Of a DNA stretch of 64,000 nucleotides, positions 9,461-19,993 are shown piece by piece. This DNA comes from Lysinibacillus piscis. Lineage in GTDB: Bacteria > Bacillota > Bacilli > Bacillales_A > Planococcaceae. The notes beneath the pieces were generated by a model. That model did no database searches. It was not told the origin of the DNA and saw only the letters and a program-made list of their open reading frames with translations. Numbering within the stretch: the first letter of the stretch is position 1; each line of letters starts with the position of its first letter. The DNA lies in contig NZ_BRZA01000005.1 in NCBI RefSeq assembly GCF_026012395.1, positions 62,001-126,000 of the forward strand, read 5' to 3'. Made by a program: the position numbers and the translations under genes.

Positions 9461-10162
9461 ATGCGCATTAATAAATATTTAAGTGAAGCTGGTATTGTGT
9501 CACGTCGTGGGGCTGACCAATGGATAGCTGACGGTCGAGTAACAATCAATGGTGAACTTGCTACTGTTGGCAGTCAAGTTGAGACGAATGATGTAGTTTA
9601 CGTTGATGGAAAAGAGGTAAAAAAAGAACAACAGCTTGTTTATATTGCTTTAAACAAACCTGTAGGCATTACAAGTACAACAGAGCGTCATATTAAGGGG
9701 AATGTTGTCGATTTCGTCAATCATCCTCTACGCATCTTCCATATTGGACGACTAGATAAAGAATCTGAGGGGTTATTATTACTTACGAATGATGGTGATA
9801 TCGTCAATAAAATCTTGCGTGCGGAAAATCATCATGAAAAGGAATATATCGTACAGGTGGACAAGCCCATTACAGCAGCATTTATTCAAAAAATGAGCGC
9901 TGGTGTCGATATTTTAGATACGACAACATTACCTTGTCATGTAGAAAAAATATCAGATAAAGTATTCAAAATTATTTTAGAGCAAGGGCTTAATCGCCAA
10001 ATTCGTCGCATGTGTTCTGCACTTGGGTACTCTGTAAAACGTCTACAACGCATTCGGATTATGAATATCCATTTAGGGAATCTAAAGGTAGGACAATGGC
10101 GTGATTTAACGGATAAGGAACGTACGGAACTATTTAAACTCCTCGATTACACACCAAAATAA
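9461..10162 (+). CDS. rluF: 23S rRNA pseudouridine synthase, RluF/RsuA family
   Basis: A 233-residue enzyme with an N-terminal S4 RNA-binding domain ([19 protein letters not shown]) and a pseudouridine synthase domain. The catalytic aspartate is in [18 protein letters not shown] and the C-terminal motif is [14 protein letters not shown]. The RluF type isomerises a uridine of 23S rRNA; the exact site is inferred from similarity. AGGAGAATTCATT precedes the ATG. The next gene starts 18 bases after its stop. Confidence 0.9.
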   Translation: MRINKYLSEAGIVSRRGADQWIADGRVTINGELATVGSQVETNDVVYVDGKEVKKEQQLVYIALNKPVGITSTTERHIKGNVVDFVNHPLRIFHIGRLDKESEGLLLLTNDGDIVNKILRAENHHEKEYIVQVDKPITAAFIQKMSAGVDILDTTTLPCHVEKISDKVFKIILEQGLNRQIRRMCSALGYSVKRLQRIRIMNIHLGNLKVGQWRDLTDKERTELFKLLDYTPK

Positions 10163-10180
10163 AACAAGGGGGGCAGGCAT

Positions 10181-10900
10181 ATGATAACCATTCAAAGCAC
10201 AGAGCAACTAACAGGCGGATGCATTAGTGGCGATTTTTGGGATTTAGATGAACTTGTAAACGCCATCTACAAAATAACAGGTGATGAAAATAAGTATTAT
10301 GACTATCAGGGGGCGCGTCTACGCATCTTACATGTCTGCTACAAGCTTCGCCAAGCTGCTAAAGGTGAGCATCGTCTTGAGTTTGTCAGTAATGGCTTAA
10401 CGAAAAATGTACTGACTCAGCATGAATATATTTTTCCTAGTAAAAATGCGTATTTTGCAACCGAAATTATTTGGCCTGAACTGCTTTTTACAGCCATCGC
10501 TTTAAATGACTTTATTCGCTTACACAAAGAGCATGTTGACGACTCTGATTGGAATATTGAAGTGGCTATTATTCGAAAATTTCAAGCAGTAGTTGCCGAT
10601 TGTCTTAAACAGGAAATGGATGATGAGCAATATTTAGTATTTTTAAGAATGTTGCACACTAAAATTCCATTAACCTTCCGATATGCTACACAATATATTG
10701 ATGTCTTAAATTTAGAATATTTATATTTGGATAAGGAAGAGCGACAAATTCAATTAGCTGCATTTGCCCTCCGTATTATGTTAGAAAATGAAGATTATAT
10801 GGCTTTAAAATCACAATTGATGGAAGCTGCCATTATGACAAAAAAGGCGTTACATGACATCGAAATCAATATTCGCTATCCAGAGGAAATATGGTGGTAA
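10181..10900 (+). CDS. Uncharacterised protein (possibly DUF6904)
   Basis: A 239-residue soluble protein starting with GGCISGDFWDLDELVNAIYKI. The layout resembles what I recall as DUF6904, but I am not certain. It is mostly helical, ends in a tryptophan-rich tip (EEIWW) and has no membrane segment or obvious active site. GGGGGG lies upstream of the ATG. It is probably co-transcribed with rluF and is followed by a terminator. Confidence 0.7.
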   Translation: MITIQSTEQLTGGCISGDFWDLDELVNAIYKITGDENKYYDYQGARLRILHVCYKLRQAAKGEHRLEFVSNGLTKNVLTQHEYIFPSKNAYFATEIIWPELLFTAIALNDFIRLHKEHVDDSDWNIEVAIIRKFQAVVADCLKQEMDDEQYLVFLRMLHTKIPLTFRYATQYIDVLNLEYLYLDKEERQIQLAAFALRIMLENEDYMALKSQLMEAAIMTKKALHDIEINIRYPEEIWW

Positions 10901-10904
10901 AATA

Positions 10905-10936
10905 AAGAGGTTGCCCATTATTGAGCAACCTTTCTT
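10905..10936. terminator. Intrinsic terminator, convergent genes
   Basis: AGGTTGC and GCAACCT form a stem with A/T-rich flanks between the unknown gene and the convergent cupin gene. Confidence 0.75.
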
Positions 10937-10937
10937 G

Positions 10938-11435
10938 TTAAGGCAATGTAGGATAAGCCATTTTACGAATGACCTCTTCATGCTGTGGGTAAACTTTTAA
11001 AAGTTCATCTTGTGTAAAGAGCTCAAAATCGGCAAAATCAAAGCCTGGTGCAACCATACAGCCTACTAAGCTAAATGTTGCTGCATCATCCACAGATGAA
11101 CCGAAAATTGTATGCTTTGGTACAGCAATTTGCGGCACTTCACCTGCCTCAACATTCAGTCCTAATTTTTTTGCCTCATATGTACCATCTGGATAAATCA
11201 TATGCACTGTGAGTGGGCTACCTGCATGGTAATACCATAGCTCATCCGACTGTAAACGATGTAAATGCGAAATATCCTGTGAATGCAATAAAAAATAAAT
11301 GCTCGTATAAATCGGACGTTGCACATCTCTGACAACCATTTCGTCAGTTGCTCTAAAGGAGGATATATAGTAACCTCCCTCTGGATGCTGTGCTAAATTT
11401 AATTTTTCAATAAAGTATTGTGCTGTATATTGCAT
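10938..11435 (-). CDS. Cupin-domain protein (DUF985)
   Basis: A 165-residue beta-barrel protein. HPEGGYYISSFRA near the N-terminus and SHLHRLQSDELWYYHAGSPL are the conserved parts of the DUF985 / cupin_5 family, where the histidines could form a metal or ligand site. The cellular role is not established. GAAGGAGTGATTTAG precedes the ATG. Confidence 0.85.
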   Translation of the reverse strand: MQYTAQYFIEKLNLAQHPEGGYYISSFRATDEMVVRDVQRPIYTSIYFLLHSQDISHLHRLQSDELWYYHAGSPLTVHMIYPDGTYEAKKLGLNVEAGEVPQIAVPKHTIFGSSVDDAATFSLVGCMVAPGFDFADFELFTQDELLKVYPQHEEVIRKMAYPTLP

Positions 11436-11499
11436 TCTAAATCACTCCTTCTACTGTTACGGCTATCTACATTTTATACTAATCAAGGAGGAACACGTA

Positions 11500-12537
11500 A
11501 TGATTTATTTAGGAATTTTTCCTCTTATATTTTTTGTTATCTTTCTTATTTCTTACTTAAAAGATGCAAGAAAATTAGTAAATGGTTTTTTATTTAATCT
11601 ATTTTTCGTAGCATTTCTCATCTTTTGTTTAGCTATATCTGTCTCATCTGATAACCAATTTGTAAGATTAATTATTCTTATTCCAGCTATCGCTATTATA
11701 TTGATGCTACCCTTTGCTTTTTTAGCTTTGATGTTCGGTTTATTTTTGAATGCACGAATTTTATGGCAGCGAGAGGGTAAACGTTTTGCCAATTCTTTAA
11801 CATTGCTTGTCGCTATCATCATGCTTTTATTTATGCTCTTGCCAATTGTTTATCCTGAGAGCTTGCGTTCAGAGCATTTACAGCCTATTTTTGTTGCGAT
11901 ATCACTCATTACTTTTTATTTTTTCATTAATTTATCTAATTTTTTAACCGCTTATTTTTTATATCAATTCAATCGACCTAAATACAATCAGGATTTCATC
12001 ATCGTGTTGGGCAGTGGCTTAATTAATGATAAAGTACCTCCACTACTAGCCAGTAGAATTCAAAAGGCGATTCAATTTTACCGTAAGCAAGCTACCATCA
12101 CTACACCACCAACCATTATTTTCTCAGGTGGACAAGGCGCTGACGAAAATCTTCCCGAGGCTGAAGCCATGCAAAAATATGCGATTGAGCAGGGTATTCT
12201 ACTAGAACATACTTTGCAGGAAAATCGTTCTGTGAATACATATCAAAATATGCTATTTTCAAAGCAATTAATGGATCAACTCACACAAGGAAAATCCTAC
12301 AATAGTATTTTCACAACAAATAATTTCCATTTATTTCGTGCTGGGCTATATGCAAGACAGGCAGGCTTAAATAGTCAAGGTATCGGCTCTAAAACCGCCT
12401 TCTACTATTGGCCAAATGCTATGATTCGTGAATATGTAGCCATTGTGGTACTACAACGCAAACGCCATATCAAAATTATTGCACCGATACTGCTGTTAGC
12501 CATCACTTTCGCTATTTTAAGCTTTATATTGGTATAA
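11500..12537 (+). CDS. YdcF/SanA-like DUF218 membrane protein
   Basis: A 345-residue protein with four or more N-terminal membrane helices, a DUF218 domain (about 165-315) starting IIVLGSG and containing FSGGQG, and a final C-terminal helix. DUF218 proteins (YdcF, ElyC, SanA) are linked to cell-envelope functions, but the reaction is unknown. AAGGAGGAACACGTA precedes the ATG. It is a single gene with its own terminator. Confidence 0.85.
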   Translation: MIYLGIFPLIFFVIFLISYLKDARKLVNGFLFNLFFVAFLIFCLAISVSSDNQFVRLIILIPAIAIILMLPFAFLALMFGLFLNARILWQREGKRFANSLTLLVAIIMLLFMLLPIVYPESLRSEHLQPIFVAISLITFYFFINLSNFLTAYFLYQFNRPKYNQDFIIVLGSGLINDKVPPLLASRIQKAIQFYRKQATITTPPTIIFSGGQGADENLPEAEAMQKYAIEQGILLEHTLQENRSVNTYQNMLFSKQLMDQLTQGKSYNSIFTTNNFHLFRAGLYARQAGLNSQGIGSKTAFYYWPNAMIREYVAIVVLQRKRHIKIIAPILLLAITFAILSFILV

Positions 12538-12538
12538 T

Positions 12539-12577
12539 AAAAATCCACTATGCTGACAATATGCATAGCGGATTTTC
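12539..12577. terminator. Intrinsic terminator, convergent genes
   Basis: AAAATCCACTATGC pairs with GCATAGCGGATTTT around a short loop, between the DUF218 gene and livF. Confidence 0.78.
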
Positions 12578-12591
12578 CTTTGTATGAAGTT

Positions 12592-13299
12592 TTACAAACC
12601 ACCTAAATAAGCAGCTTTTACTTGCTCACTTTCTTGTAACTCTTTTGCTGTACCTGACAGCACAATACGACCCGTTTCTAATACATATGCACGATTGGCT
12701 ACAGATAATGCCATATTTGCGTTCTGCTCAACAAGTAATACCGTTGTGCCCTCTTTGTTAACTTTCTCAATAATATTAAAGATATTTTTTACCATTAGTG
12801 GTGCTAGCCCCATTGAAGGTTCATCCATCAATAATAGCTTTGGTTTAGCCATCAACGCTCTTCCCATTGCTAGCATTTGCTGCTCACCACCAGATAATGT
12901 GCCCGATTGCTGTTTACGGCGCTCTAATAGGCGTGGGAATAATTCAAAAACGTGATCCATATCCTTTTTAATTCCCGCTTTATCGTTACGCAAATACGCT
13001 CCAAGCTCTAAATTTTCCTCAACAGACATATTGGCAAAAACACGTCGACCTTCTGGTACATGTGAAATACCTGATTTTACAATCGTTTGTGCTGCTTTAC
13101 CTGCTATCGAAAACCCTTCATATTCAATCATGCCACCCTTGGGCTTCAATAAACCTGATAAAGTTTTCAACAAAGTACTTTTACCAGCACCATTCGCTCC
13201 AATTAATGTAACAATTTCACCCTCATTTACTTCTAAAGAGAGGCCTTTTAATGCTTGGATATTGCCGTAGTATACATCGATGTTTTGTACTTTTAGCAT
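12592..13299 (-). CDS. livF: Branched-chain amino acid ABC transporter ATPase LivF
   Basis: A 235-residue ATP-binding subunit. Walker A is GANGAGKST, the signature is LSGGEQQMLAMGRAL and Walker B is LLLMDEP, followed by a switch histidine region (VEQNANMAL). LivF energises uptake of leucine, isoleucine and valine with LivG. The start overlaps the livG stop by one base (TAATG). It is last in the livHMGF operon. Confidence 0.95.
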   Translation of the reverse strand: MLKVQNIDVYYGNIQALKGLSLEVNEGEIVTLIGANGAGKSTLLKTLSGLLKPKGGMIEYEGFSIAGKAAQTIVKSGISHVPEGRRVFANMSVEENLELGAYLRNDKAGIKKDMDHVFELFPRLLERRKQQSGTLSGGEQQMLAMGRALMAKPKLLLMDEPSMGLAPLMVKNIFNIIEKVNKEGTTVLLVEQNANMALSVANRAYVLETGRIVLSGTAKELQESEQVKAAYLGGL

Positions 13300-14078
13300 T
13301 AGCCGATAACCTCCTCTCCAAGGTACGCTTCAATTACCTTTGGATTATTGCGAATTTCCTCTGGTGTACCATCTGCAATAAGCTGCCCATGATCCAGTAC
13401 ATAAATACGCTCGCAAATCCCCATTACTAAGCTCATATCATGCTCAATCAACAGAATCGTTAAGCCAAACTTCTTCCGAATAAAAGCAATTAACTCCATT
13501 AAATCATGTGTTTCCTGTGGGTTCATACCTGCTGCAGGCTCGTCTAGCAATAGTAACTTAGGATTTGCTGCGAGCGCACGTGCAATCTCCAAGCGGCGCT
13601 GCATGCCATAAGGTAAATTTTTAGCCAGTTCGTCTTTATAAGTATCTAAACCAAAGATTTTTAAAAACTCAATAGACTGCTTTTCCATTGCTACTTCACC
13701 ACTGAAATGACTTGGTAAACGGAAAATAGATGCCCACATAGAATGCTTTGCTAATGAATGGTTGGCTACTTTTACATTATCTAACACCGATAGTTCTTTA
13801 AATAAACGAATGTTTTGGAATGTACGGCTAATACCTCTTTGTGTTACTTGATAAGGTGCAAGACCATTCAATTTCGTACCATCAAAGATAATTGTTCCTT
13901 CCGTTGGTGTATAAACACCTGTCAGCATATTAAAGCTTGTCGTTTTACCTGCACCATTCGGACCGATTAAACCGACCAATTCTCCTGTATTCAGGTACAT
14001 GTTCACACCTTGTACCGCTTTTAAGCCACCAAATTGAATCCCCATATTTTCAACATTAATTAGAAGGTTACTCGTCAT
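13299..14078 (-). CDS. livG: Branched-chain amino acid ABC transporter ATPase LivG
   Basis: A 259-residue ATPase with Walker A GPNGAGKTT, signature YGMQRRLEIARAL, Walker B LLLLDEPAAG and the LivG-type C-terminus ending IEAYLGEEVIG. It pairs with LivF. The start codon overlaps the livM stop (ATGA). Confidence 0.95.
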   Translation of the reverse strand: MTSNLLINVENMGIQFGGLKAVQGVNMYLNTGELVGLIGPNGAGKTTSFNMLTGVYTPTEGTIIFDGTKLNGLAPYQVTQRGISRTFQNIRLFKELSVLDNVKVANHSLAKHSMWASIFRLPSHFSGEVAMEKQSIEFLKIFGLDTYKDELAKNLPYGMQRRLEIARALAANPKLLLLDEPAAGMNPQETHDLMELIAFIRKKFGLTILLIEHDMSLVMGICERIYVLDHGQLIADGTPEEIRNNPKVIEAYLGEEVIG

Positions 14079-15013
14079 GATTTTGTACCTCCTTTTTTAC
14101 CAAACTTCAATAAATCTGTAATTTCCTTTGTGCCCATTAAACCTGTTGGACGATATAGCATCACGAAAATTAATACTAAGCTGTAAATAATCATACGTGT
14201 TTCTGGGAAATTCGCTAAATAAGCTGACACAATTGTTAAGAAAATAGCTGCAATCGTTGCACCTGAAAGACTTCCTAAGCCACCAAGTACAACATAAATT
14301 AAAATATCAAATGATTTTAAGAAGCCGAAAGTTGTTGGCTGAATAATATAAAAATTATGTGCAAAAATAGCTCCTGCAAGTCCTGCAAAGAAAGAACCAA
14401 TCGCAAACGCCACTACTTTATAGTATGTTGTATTAATGCCCATCGCATCTGCTGCAATTTCGTCCTCACGAATCGAAATACATGCACGACCATGACGAGA
14501 ATTTGTGAAGTTAGAAATCACCAAAATTGTGAGTACAACACCGATAAAGGCATATGTCCAGTTAGATAAATATGTTACCTGCATACCTGCTGCCCCACCG
14601 ACATATTCCGTATTTAAAAAGATAATACGAATAATCTCTGCAAAACCAAGTGTTGCAATTGCTAAATAGTCACCCTTTAAGCGCAGTGTTGGAATACCTA
14701 CAATTAAGCCTGCTACAGCTGCTGCCACAGCCCCTAATAAAATAGCTAATGGGAAAGGAAGCATTAATTTAGTTGTAATAATAGCTGAAACATATGCACC
14801 AACAGCTAGAAAACCAGCATGCCCAATCGAAAATTGTCCTGTAATACCAATAACAATATGCAAACTTACAGCCAACATAATATTAATACACATCGTGATT
14901 AGCATATTTTGATAATAAATATCGATTAAATTCATAGAAATGAGTACCTGTACAACAGCATAGATGACTAATGCCAAAATCGCATAGCCCCAAAAAACTT
15001 TCGATTTTTTCAT
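14075..15013 (-). CDS. livM: Branched-chain amino acid ABC permease LivM
   Basis: A 312-residue membrane permease with eight to ten hydrophobic segments and family motifs such as GQFSIGHAGFLAVGAY and RLKGDYLAIATLGFAEI. I choose the ATG at 15013 with AGGTG nine bases upstream; an in-frame GTG at 15025 would add four residues. It sits 12 bases after livH. Confidence 0.93.
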   Translation of the reverse strand: MKKSKVFWGYAILALVIYAVVQVLISMNLIDIYYQNMLITMCINIMLAVSLHIVIGITGQFSIGHAGFLAVGAYVSAIITTKLMLPFPLAILLGAVAAAVAGLIVGIPTLRLKGDYLAIATLGFAEIIRIIFLNTEYVGGAAGMQVTYLSNWTYAFIGVVLTILVISNFTNSRHGRACISIREDEIAADAMGINTTYYKVVAFAIGSFFAGLAGAIFAHNFYIIQPTTFGFLKSFDILIYVVLGGLGSLSGATIAAIFLTIVSAYLANFPETRMIIYSLVLIFVMLYRPTGLMGTKEITDLLKFGKKGGTKS

Positions 15014-15025
15014 AATATCGCTCAC

Positions 15026-15901
15026 CTACACTTTCTCACGGGCATTTTTACCAAAGATACCCGATGGTCTGAAGATTAAGATTAAAATCAAAATAACAAA
15101 TGCTGCTGCATCACGCCATAATGAGAAGCCCAGTGCACTAACTAAAGACTCTACAACACCAAGTAACATCCCACCCACCATCGCACCTGGAATGATACCA
15201 ATACCGCCAAGTACGGCTGCGATAAATGCTTTTACTCCTGGAATAACACCCATCAACGGATCAATTTTTGTGTAATATACACCGAAAATAACGCCTGCTG
15301 CACCTGCTAAAGCTGAACCAATGGCAAATGTTGCTGAAATTGTATTATCAACATTGATACCCATTAAACGGGCTGCATCCACATCGTGCGAAACTGCACG
15401 CATCGCCTTACCGATTTTTGTTTTGTGTACGATAAATTGTAAAAGAACCATCAAGATAATTGCTACAGATAAAATTAAAATAGATGTACTGCTAATTTGA
15501 ACACCTAAAATAGTAAATGATTTATTTGCAAAAACATCAGGATAGGCTGCTGGCTGTGCGCCTCTAAAGAAAATTGTTGTATATTCGATTAATAAAGATA
15601 CCCCGATTGCTGTAATTAATGCTGCAATTCGTGTGGCATTACGTAAACGTTTATAAGCAATCCTCTCAATGACTACTCCAAACACTGCACATAAAGCCAT
15701 TGCTAATAGTAATGCTGGGAAAAAGCCTAACTGCCATTCAGCGATTGCGTAAAAACCAATAAATGCACCAATCATAAAAACATCGCCATGTGCAAAGTTA
15801 ATTAGCTTAATAATGCCATATACCATCGTGTACCCTAATGCGATTAATGCGTAGATACTTCCCAACGAAACGCCATTCACAAGTTGTTGTATCCATTCCA
15901 T
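15026..15901 (-). CDS. livH: Branched-chain amino acid ABC permease LivH
   Basis: A 291-residue permease that starts MEWIQQLVNGVSLGSIYAL, the normal N-terminus of LivH, and carries INFAHGDVFMIGAF. The reading frame is open further upstream across the livJ-livH spacer and its terminator. The ATG at 15901 follows AAAGGGAGTGAGCATCAT and gives the usual length. It is first in livHMGF. Confidence 0.93.
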   Translation of the reverse strand: MEWIQQLVNGVSLGSIYALIALGYTMVYGIIKLINFAHGDVFMIGAFIGFYAIAEWQLGFFPALLLAMALCAVFGVVIERIAYKRLRNATRIAALITAIGVSLLIEYTTIFFRGAQPAAYPDVFANKSFTILGVQISSTSILILSVAIILMVLLQFIVHKTKIGKAMRAVSHDVDAARLMGINVDNTISATFAIGSALAGAAGVIFGVYYTKIDPLMGVIPGVKAFIAAVLGGIGIIPGAMVGGMLLGVVESLVSALGFSLWRDAAAFVILILILIFRPSGIFGKNAREKV

Positions 15902-15950
15902 ATGATGCTCACTCCCTTTATGATGTTGGTTCTCCTCACAGTCCTTCACA

Positions 15951-15984
15951 AAAAAAGAGGGAGGCGTGTTACCCGCCCCCCTCT
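15951..15984 (-). terminator. Strong terminator between livJ and livH
   Basis: Read on the minus strand, GAGGGGGGCG pairs over ten positions with CGCCTCCCTC around a seven-base loop, followed by seven Ts. It lies between livJ and livH, so part of the transcription probably stops after livJ. A 6-bp inverted repeat (ACTAGT at 15998-16003 and 16014-16019) lies just before it. Confidence 0.85.
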
Positions 15985-16087
15985 TCATCACTTGCATACT
16001 AGTTTCTGTATATACTAGTCGCTAGAGATATTATCCTGATTCAATCTTATAGAAGGCATATCTATAGATTAAATAAAAGATAAAACA

Positions 16088-17305
16088 TTAAGGATTAACT
16101 TTAGAGTTGAACACTTGTTTACCGTCTTTGAATTCAAGAACTGTTGCAGATTTAATTGGATTATGATTTTTGTCAACTGAGAAAGTACCTGTTACTAAAG
16201 ATAAATCTTTTGTGCCAGCTAATGCATTTTTAATTGCTTCTCCATCTGTAGAGCCAGCACGCTTAATTGCATCTGCAATATAGTAGATAGAGTCATAGCC
16301 TAATGCATTGAATGCATCTGGTGCTTTATCGCCATTTGCTGCTTTAAATGCTTTTACGAAATCCTGAATTTTTGCATCTGGATCTTCCGCAGAGTAGTGA
16401 TTTGTGATGAATGTGTTATTTAACGCCTTTGCACCAGCCAAATCTACTAGTGTTGGAGAATCCCAACCATCTGCACCCATTAACGGTACAGTAATACCCA
16501 TTTCACGTGCTTGCTTCACGATTAGACCAACTTCTTCATAGTAGCCTGGAATAAAGATGAAATCTGGGTTTTTTGATTTAATAGTTGTTAACTGTGTACG
16601 GAAGTCTGTATCTTTTGCTACATATGCCTCTTCTTCCACAACTGTACCGCCATTTGCTGTAATTGTTTCTTTAAATGATTTTGCTAGCCCTTTTGCATAA
16701 TCAGAGGCATTATCAGCAAAAACAGCTACATTTTTCACTTTTAGCTCATTTGAAGCAAAGTTTGCTGCTACAACCCCTTGGAATGGGTCAATGAAGCATG
16801 TACGGAAAGCGTATTCATTTACACTGCCATCTTCATTCACTGTAATAATTGGTGATGTCCCTGAGCCTGTAACAATTGGAATTTTATTTTGATTCGCAAT
16901 TTGAACTGTTGCTACTGTGTTCCCAGAAGTGGCAGGTGCTAGCATCGCTACAACTTTATCTTGCGTTGCTAACTTAAGCGCTGCGGCTGTCGCTTCTGAG
17001 TTTTCTGATTTATTATCTACTTTGATTAGTTCGATTTTCTTACCGTCAATACCGCCCTTGTCATTGATTTCCTTTACAGCAAGCTCAGCACCTACTGCAA
17101 TTGAAGAACCGTAAGAGGCTACATTTCCTGAAAGCTCTAGGTTGGCACCAATTTTAATTGTATCTCCATCAGATGAACCGCCCCCTGAAGATGAGCTACC
17201 ACTTGATGAATCTCCCCCAGCACCACAGCCTGCAAGAACACCTGTCAGTAATGATGACGCAACTAGTAAGCTTCCAAACTTTTTAAGTTTTTTATTCTCT
17301 TTCAT
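16088..17305 (-). CDS. livJ: Branched-chain amino acid ABC substrate-binding lipoprotein LivJ
   Basis: A 405-residue extracellular binding protein. The signal peptide ends in the lipobox LAGC (Cys at about 27), followed by a serine/glycine linker and a type I periplasmic-binding fold (IKIGANLELSGNVASYG onward). It captures leucine, isoleucine and valine or related amino acids for LivHMGF. The gene precedes livH and is separated from it by a strong terminator. A CodY-like site lies just upstream. Confidence 0.93.
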   Translation of the reverse strand: MKENKKLKKFGSLLVASSLLTGVLAGCGAGGDSSSGSSSSGGGSSDGDTIKIGANLELSGNVASYGSSIAVGAELAVKEINDKGGIDGKKIELIKVDNKSENSEATAAALKLATQDKVVAMLAPATSGNTVATVQIANQNKIPIVTGSGTSPIITVNEDGSVNEYAFRTCFIDPFQGVVAANFASNELKVKNVAVFADNASDYAKGLAKSFKETITANGGTVVEEEAYVAKDTDFRTQLTTIKSKNPDFIFIPGYYEEVGLIVKQAREMGITVPLMGADGWDSPTLVDLAGAKALNNTFITNHYSAEDPDAKIQDFVKAFKAANGDKAPDAFNALGYDSIYYIADAIKRAGSTDGEAIKNALAGTKDLSLVTGTFSVDKNHNPIKSATVLEFKDGKQVFNSKVNP

Positions 17306-17712
17306 AATTGTATCCCCCTAAAATTCTAAAATATTAGATATTTCTGATAATTATAAACAATTAATAACAATTCCTCAAGACTTAAAATAATTTAATATTA
17401 TTTCAAACAACTATGTCCTAGCGTAATGGCATCCAGATTTTGCAGAGTTACCTCCAAAGATGCCCTCTTAAAATTCGCTAAAGCCAATATGTTGCTTCAT
17501 TGAATGAGAATTGTCATTTGCTAAATCAGCATAAACAATTACACAAAATATCAATGCCGTTTTTGCTTCATAACATAAATATTATTTAACTAAAACCTTT
17601 TTCATTGTAAAACATTCTATATATTTAGTCTAGTTGCATTTTTCTGATTTTTGAAGCAAATTATTTTTTAGAGGTAATTTCATATAGAAGGCTTGATGCA
17701 ATAAAGATCAAT
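17306..17712. other. 407-base gap upstream of livJ
   Basis: AT-rich non-coding stretch holding the livJ leader and promoter region and, at its far end, a perfect 13-bp inverted repeat at 17693-17724 overlapping the end of the neighbouring methyltransferase gene. No gene, tRNA or riboswitch structure that I can recognise lies here apart from the CodY-like site. Confidence 0.55.
17338..17352 (-). promoter_or_regulatory. CodY-like box upstream of livJ
   Basis: AATTATCAGAAATAT (minus strand) matches 12 of 15 positions of the CodY consensus AATTTTCWGAAAATT, about 33 bases before the livJ start. CodY responds to branched-chain amino acids and GTP and controls amino acid transport in Bacillales, so the site makes biological sense. 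One weak match in AT-rich DNA is not proof. Confidence 0.5.
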
Positions 17713-17724
17713 TTATTGCATCAA
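17693..17724. terminator. Inverted repeat at methyltransferase 3' end
   Basis: TTGATGCAATAAA and TTTATTGCATCAA form a perfect 13-bp stem with a six-base loop that spans the stop codon of the methyltransferase gene. There is no clear T-run after it, so it may be a weak terminator or an mRNA-end hairpin. Confidence 0.5.
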
Positions 17725-18312
17725 AGCAAATACACATAAACGTTCGTTAACATTTGTCTCGCTCTCTAAGTGAACTTCATGTACTAATTGGAAAGGCGTA
17801 TCTTGATGTAAGAATTGCAAATAATCTGCGGAAGGATAATATAAGATGATATGAATTTCTCGCATATGTTTTTCATATGACTGCCAAATCATATGCACCA
17901 CCGTACGAAAAATATGAATAGAAAATGGATTAAAAAAGAAAAATACATTGTCTGATGGCTTAATGGTATAAGCCTCTGCTATAGCATGAATGAAGGTAAT
18001 TGGTGCATAGCTATTATGCTTTTGCAAATACCGTTTCTTATTATGCTCAGCCTCCATATAAAACCCTGCATCCATTTCTACCCCAATTGTTGGTATATGG
18101 AATTGGTAATTTATATAAATAGGCACCCTACCTTTACCACAACCCATATCTATAAATACTGCGTTATCAGGCATTTCATAGTCCTTAAATAATTGCTGCA
18201 ATCCCGTGTAAGGGGTGGGCTCATAGCGATGGTAATGTGCGAGCTTTGGAAAGCCATATTGTTCGCCGATTGTATCAATATGCAGTAGTTTATCAAATTG
18301 TCTTTCATTCAT
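17713..18312 (-). CDS. SAM-dependent methyltransferase-like protein
   Basis: A 199-residue protein with a methyltransferase motif I at about 53-61 (FIDMGCGKGRV), an acidic strand-2 end (IGVEMDAGF) and a strand-4 region FFFFNPFS. The substrate is unknown. The ATG at 18312 has AAGGAG nine bases upstream; a longer frame (to 18378) would start inside the hairpin that terminates the bgl operon. Confidence 0.8.
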   Translation of the reverse strand: MNERQFDKLLHIDTIGEQYGFPKLAHYHRYEPTPYTGLQQLFKDYEMPDNAVFIDMGCGKGRVPIYINYQFHIPTIGVEMDAGFYMEAEHNKKRYLQKHNSYAPITFIHAIAEAYTIKPSDNVFFFFNPFSIHIFRTVVHMIWQSYEKHMREIHIILYYPSADYLQFLHQDTPFQLVHEVHLESETNVNERLCVFALMQ

Positions 18313-18328
18313 ATGCAAAGACTCCTTA

Positions 18329-18368
18329 AAAAAGAATGCTTTCTCTTCGTTCAGTGTGAAGAGAAAGC
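18329..18368 (-). terminator. Terminator of the bgl operon
   Basis: On the minus strand GCTTTCTCTTC and GAAGAGAAAGC form a perfect 11-bp stem with a nine-base loop, followed by ATTCTTTTTT. It lies downstream of the phospho-beta-glucosidase gene and before the methyltransferase start. Confidence 0.75.
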
Positions 18369-18375
18369 CTCTGGA

Positions 18376-18404
18376 CACAATTACACCAGAGCGTAATTGA
18401 TTTT
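18376..18404. repeat. Second copy of the CACAATTAC-N8-GTAATTG element
   Basis: CACAATTAC (18376-18384), loop ACCAGAGC, then GTAATTGATTTT (18393-18404). The arms are identical to those at 8331-8359, but the loop there reads GCTGGGGT, which is close to the reverse complement of this one (GCTCTGGT). CTCTGG/CCAGAG gives an alternative overlapping stem. Confidence 0.5.
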
Positions 18405-18455
18405 AGCATATACAATAATAAAAAGCTTTGGACGATACTTCAAAGTCTATCTTCC

Positions 18456-19973
<1,518 letters not shown>

Positions 19974-19993
19974 AATAATGCTAACAAGTTAAC

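Noticed and set aside
17306-17712. Riboswitch or T-box leader upstream of livJ
   Set aside because: I looked for T-box, S-box and lysine-type elements in the long gap and found no conserved core or terminator pair near livJ.
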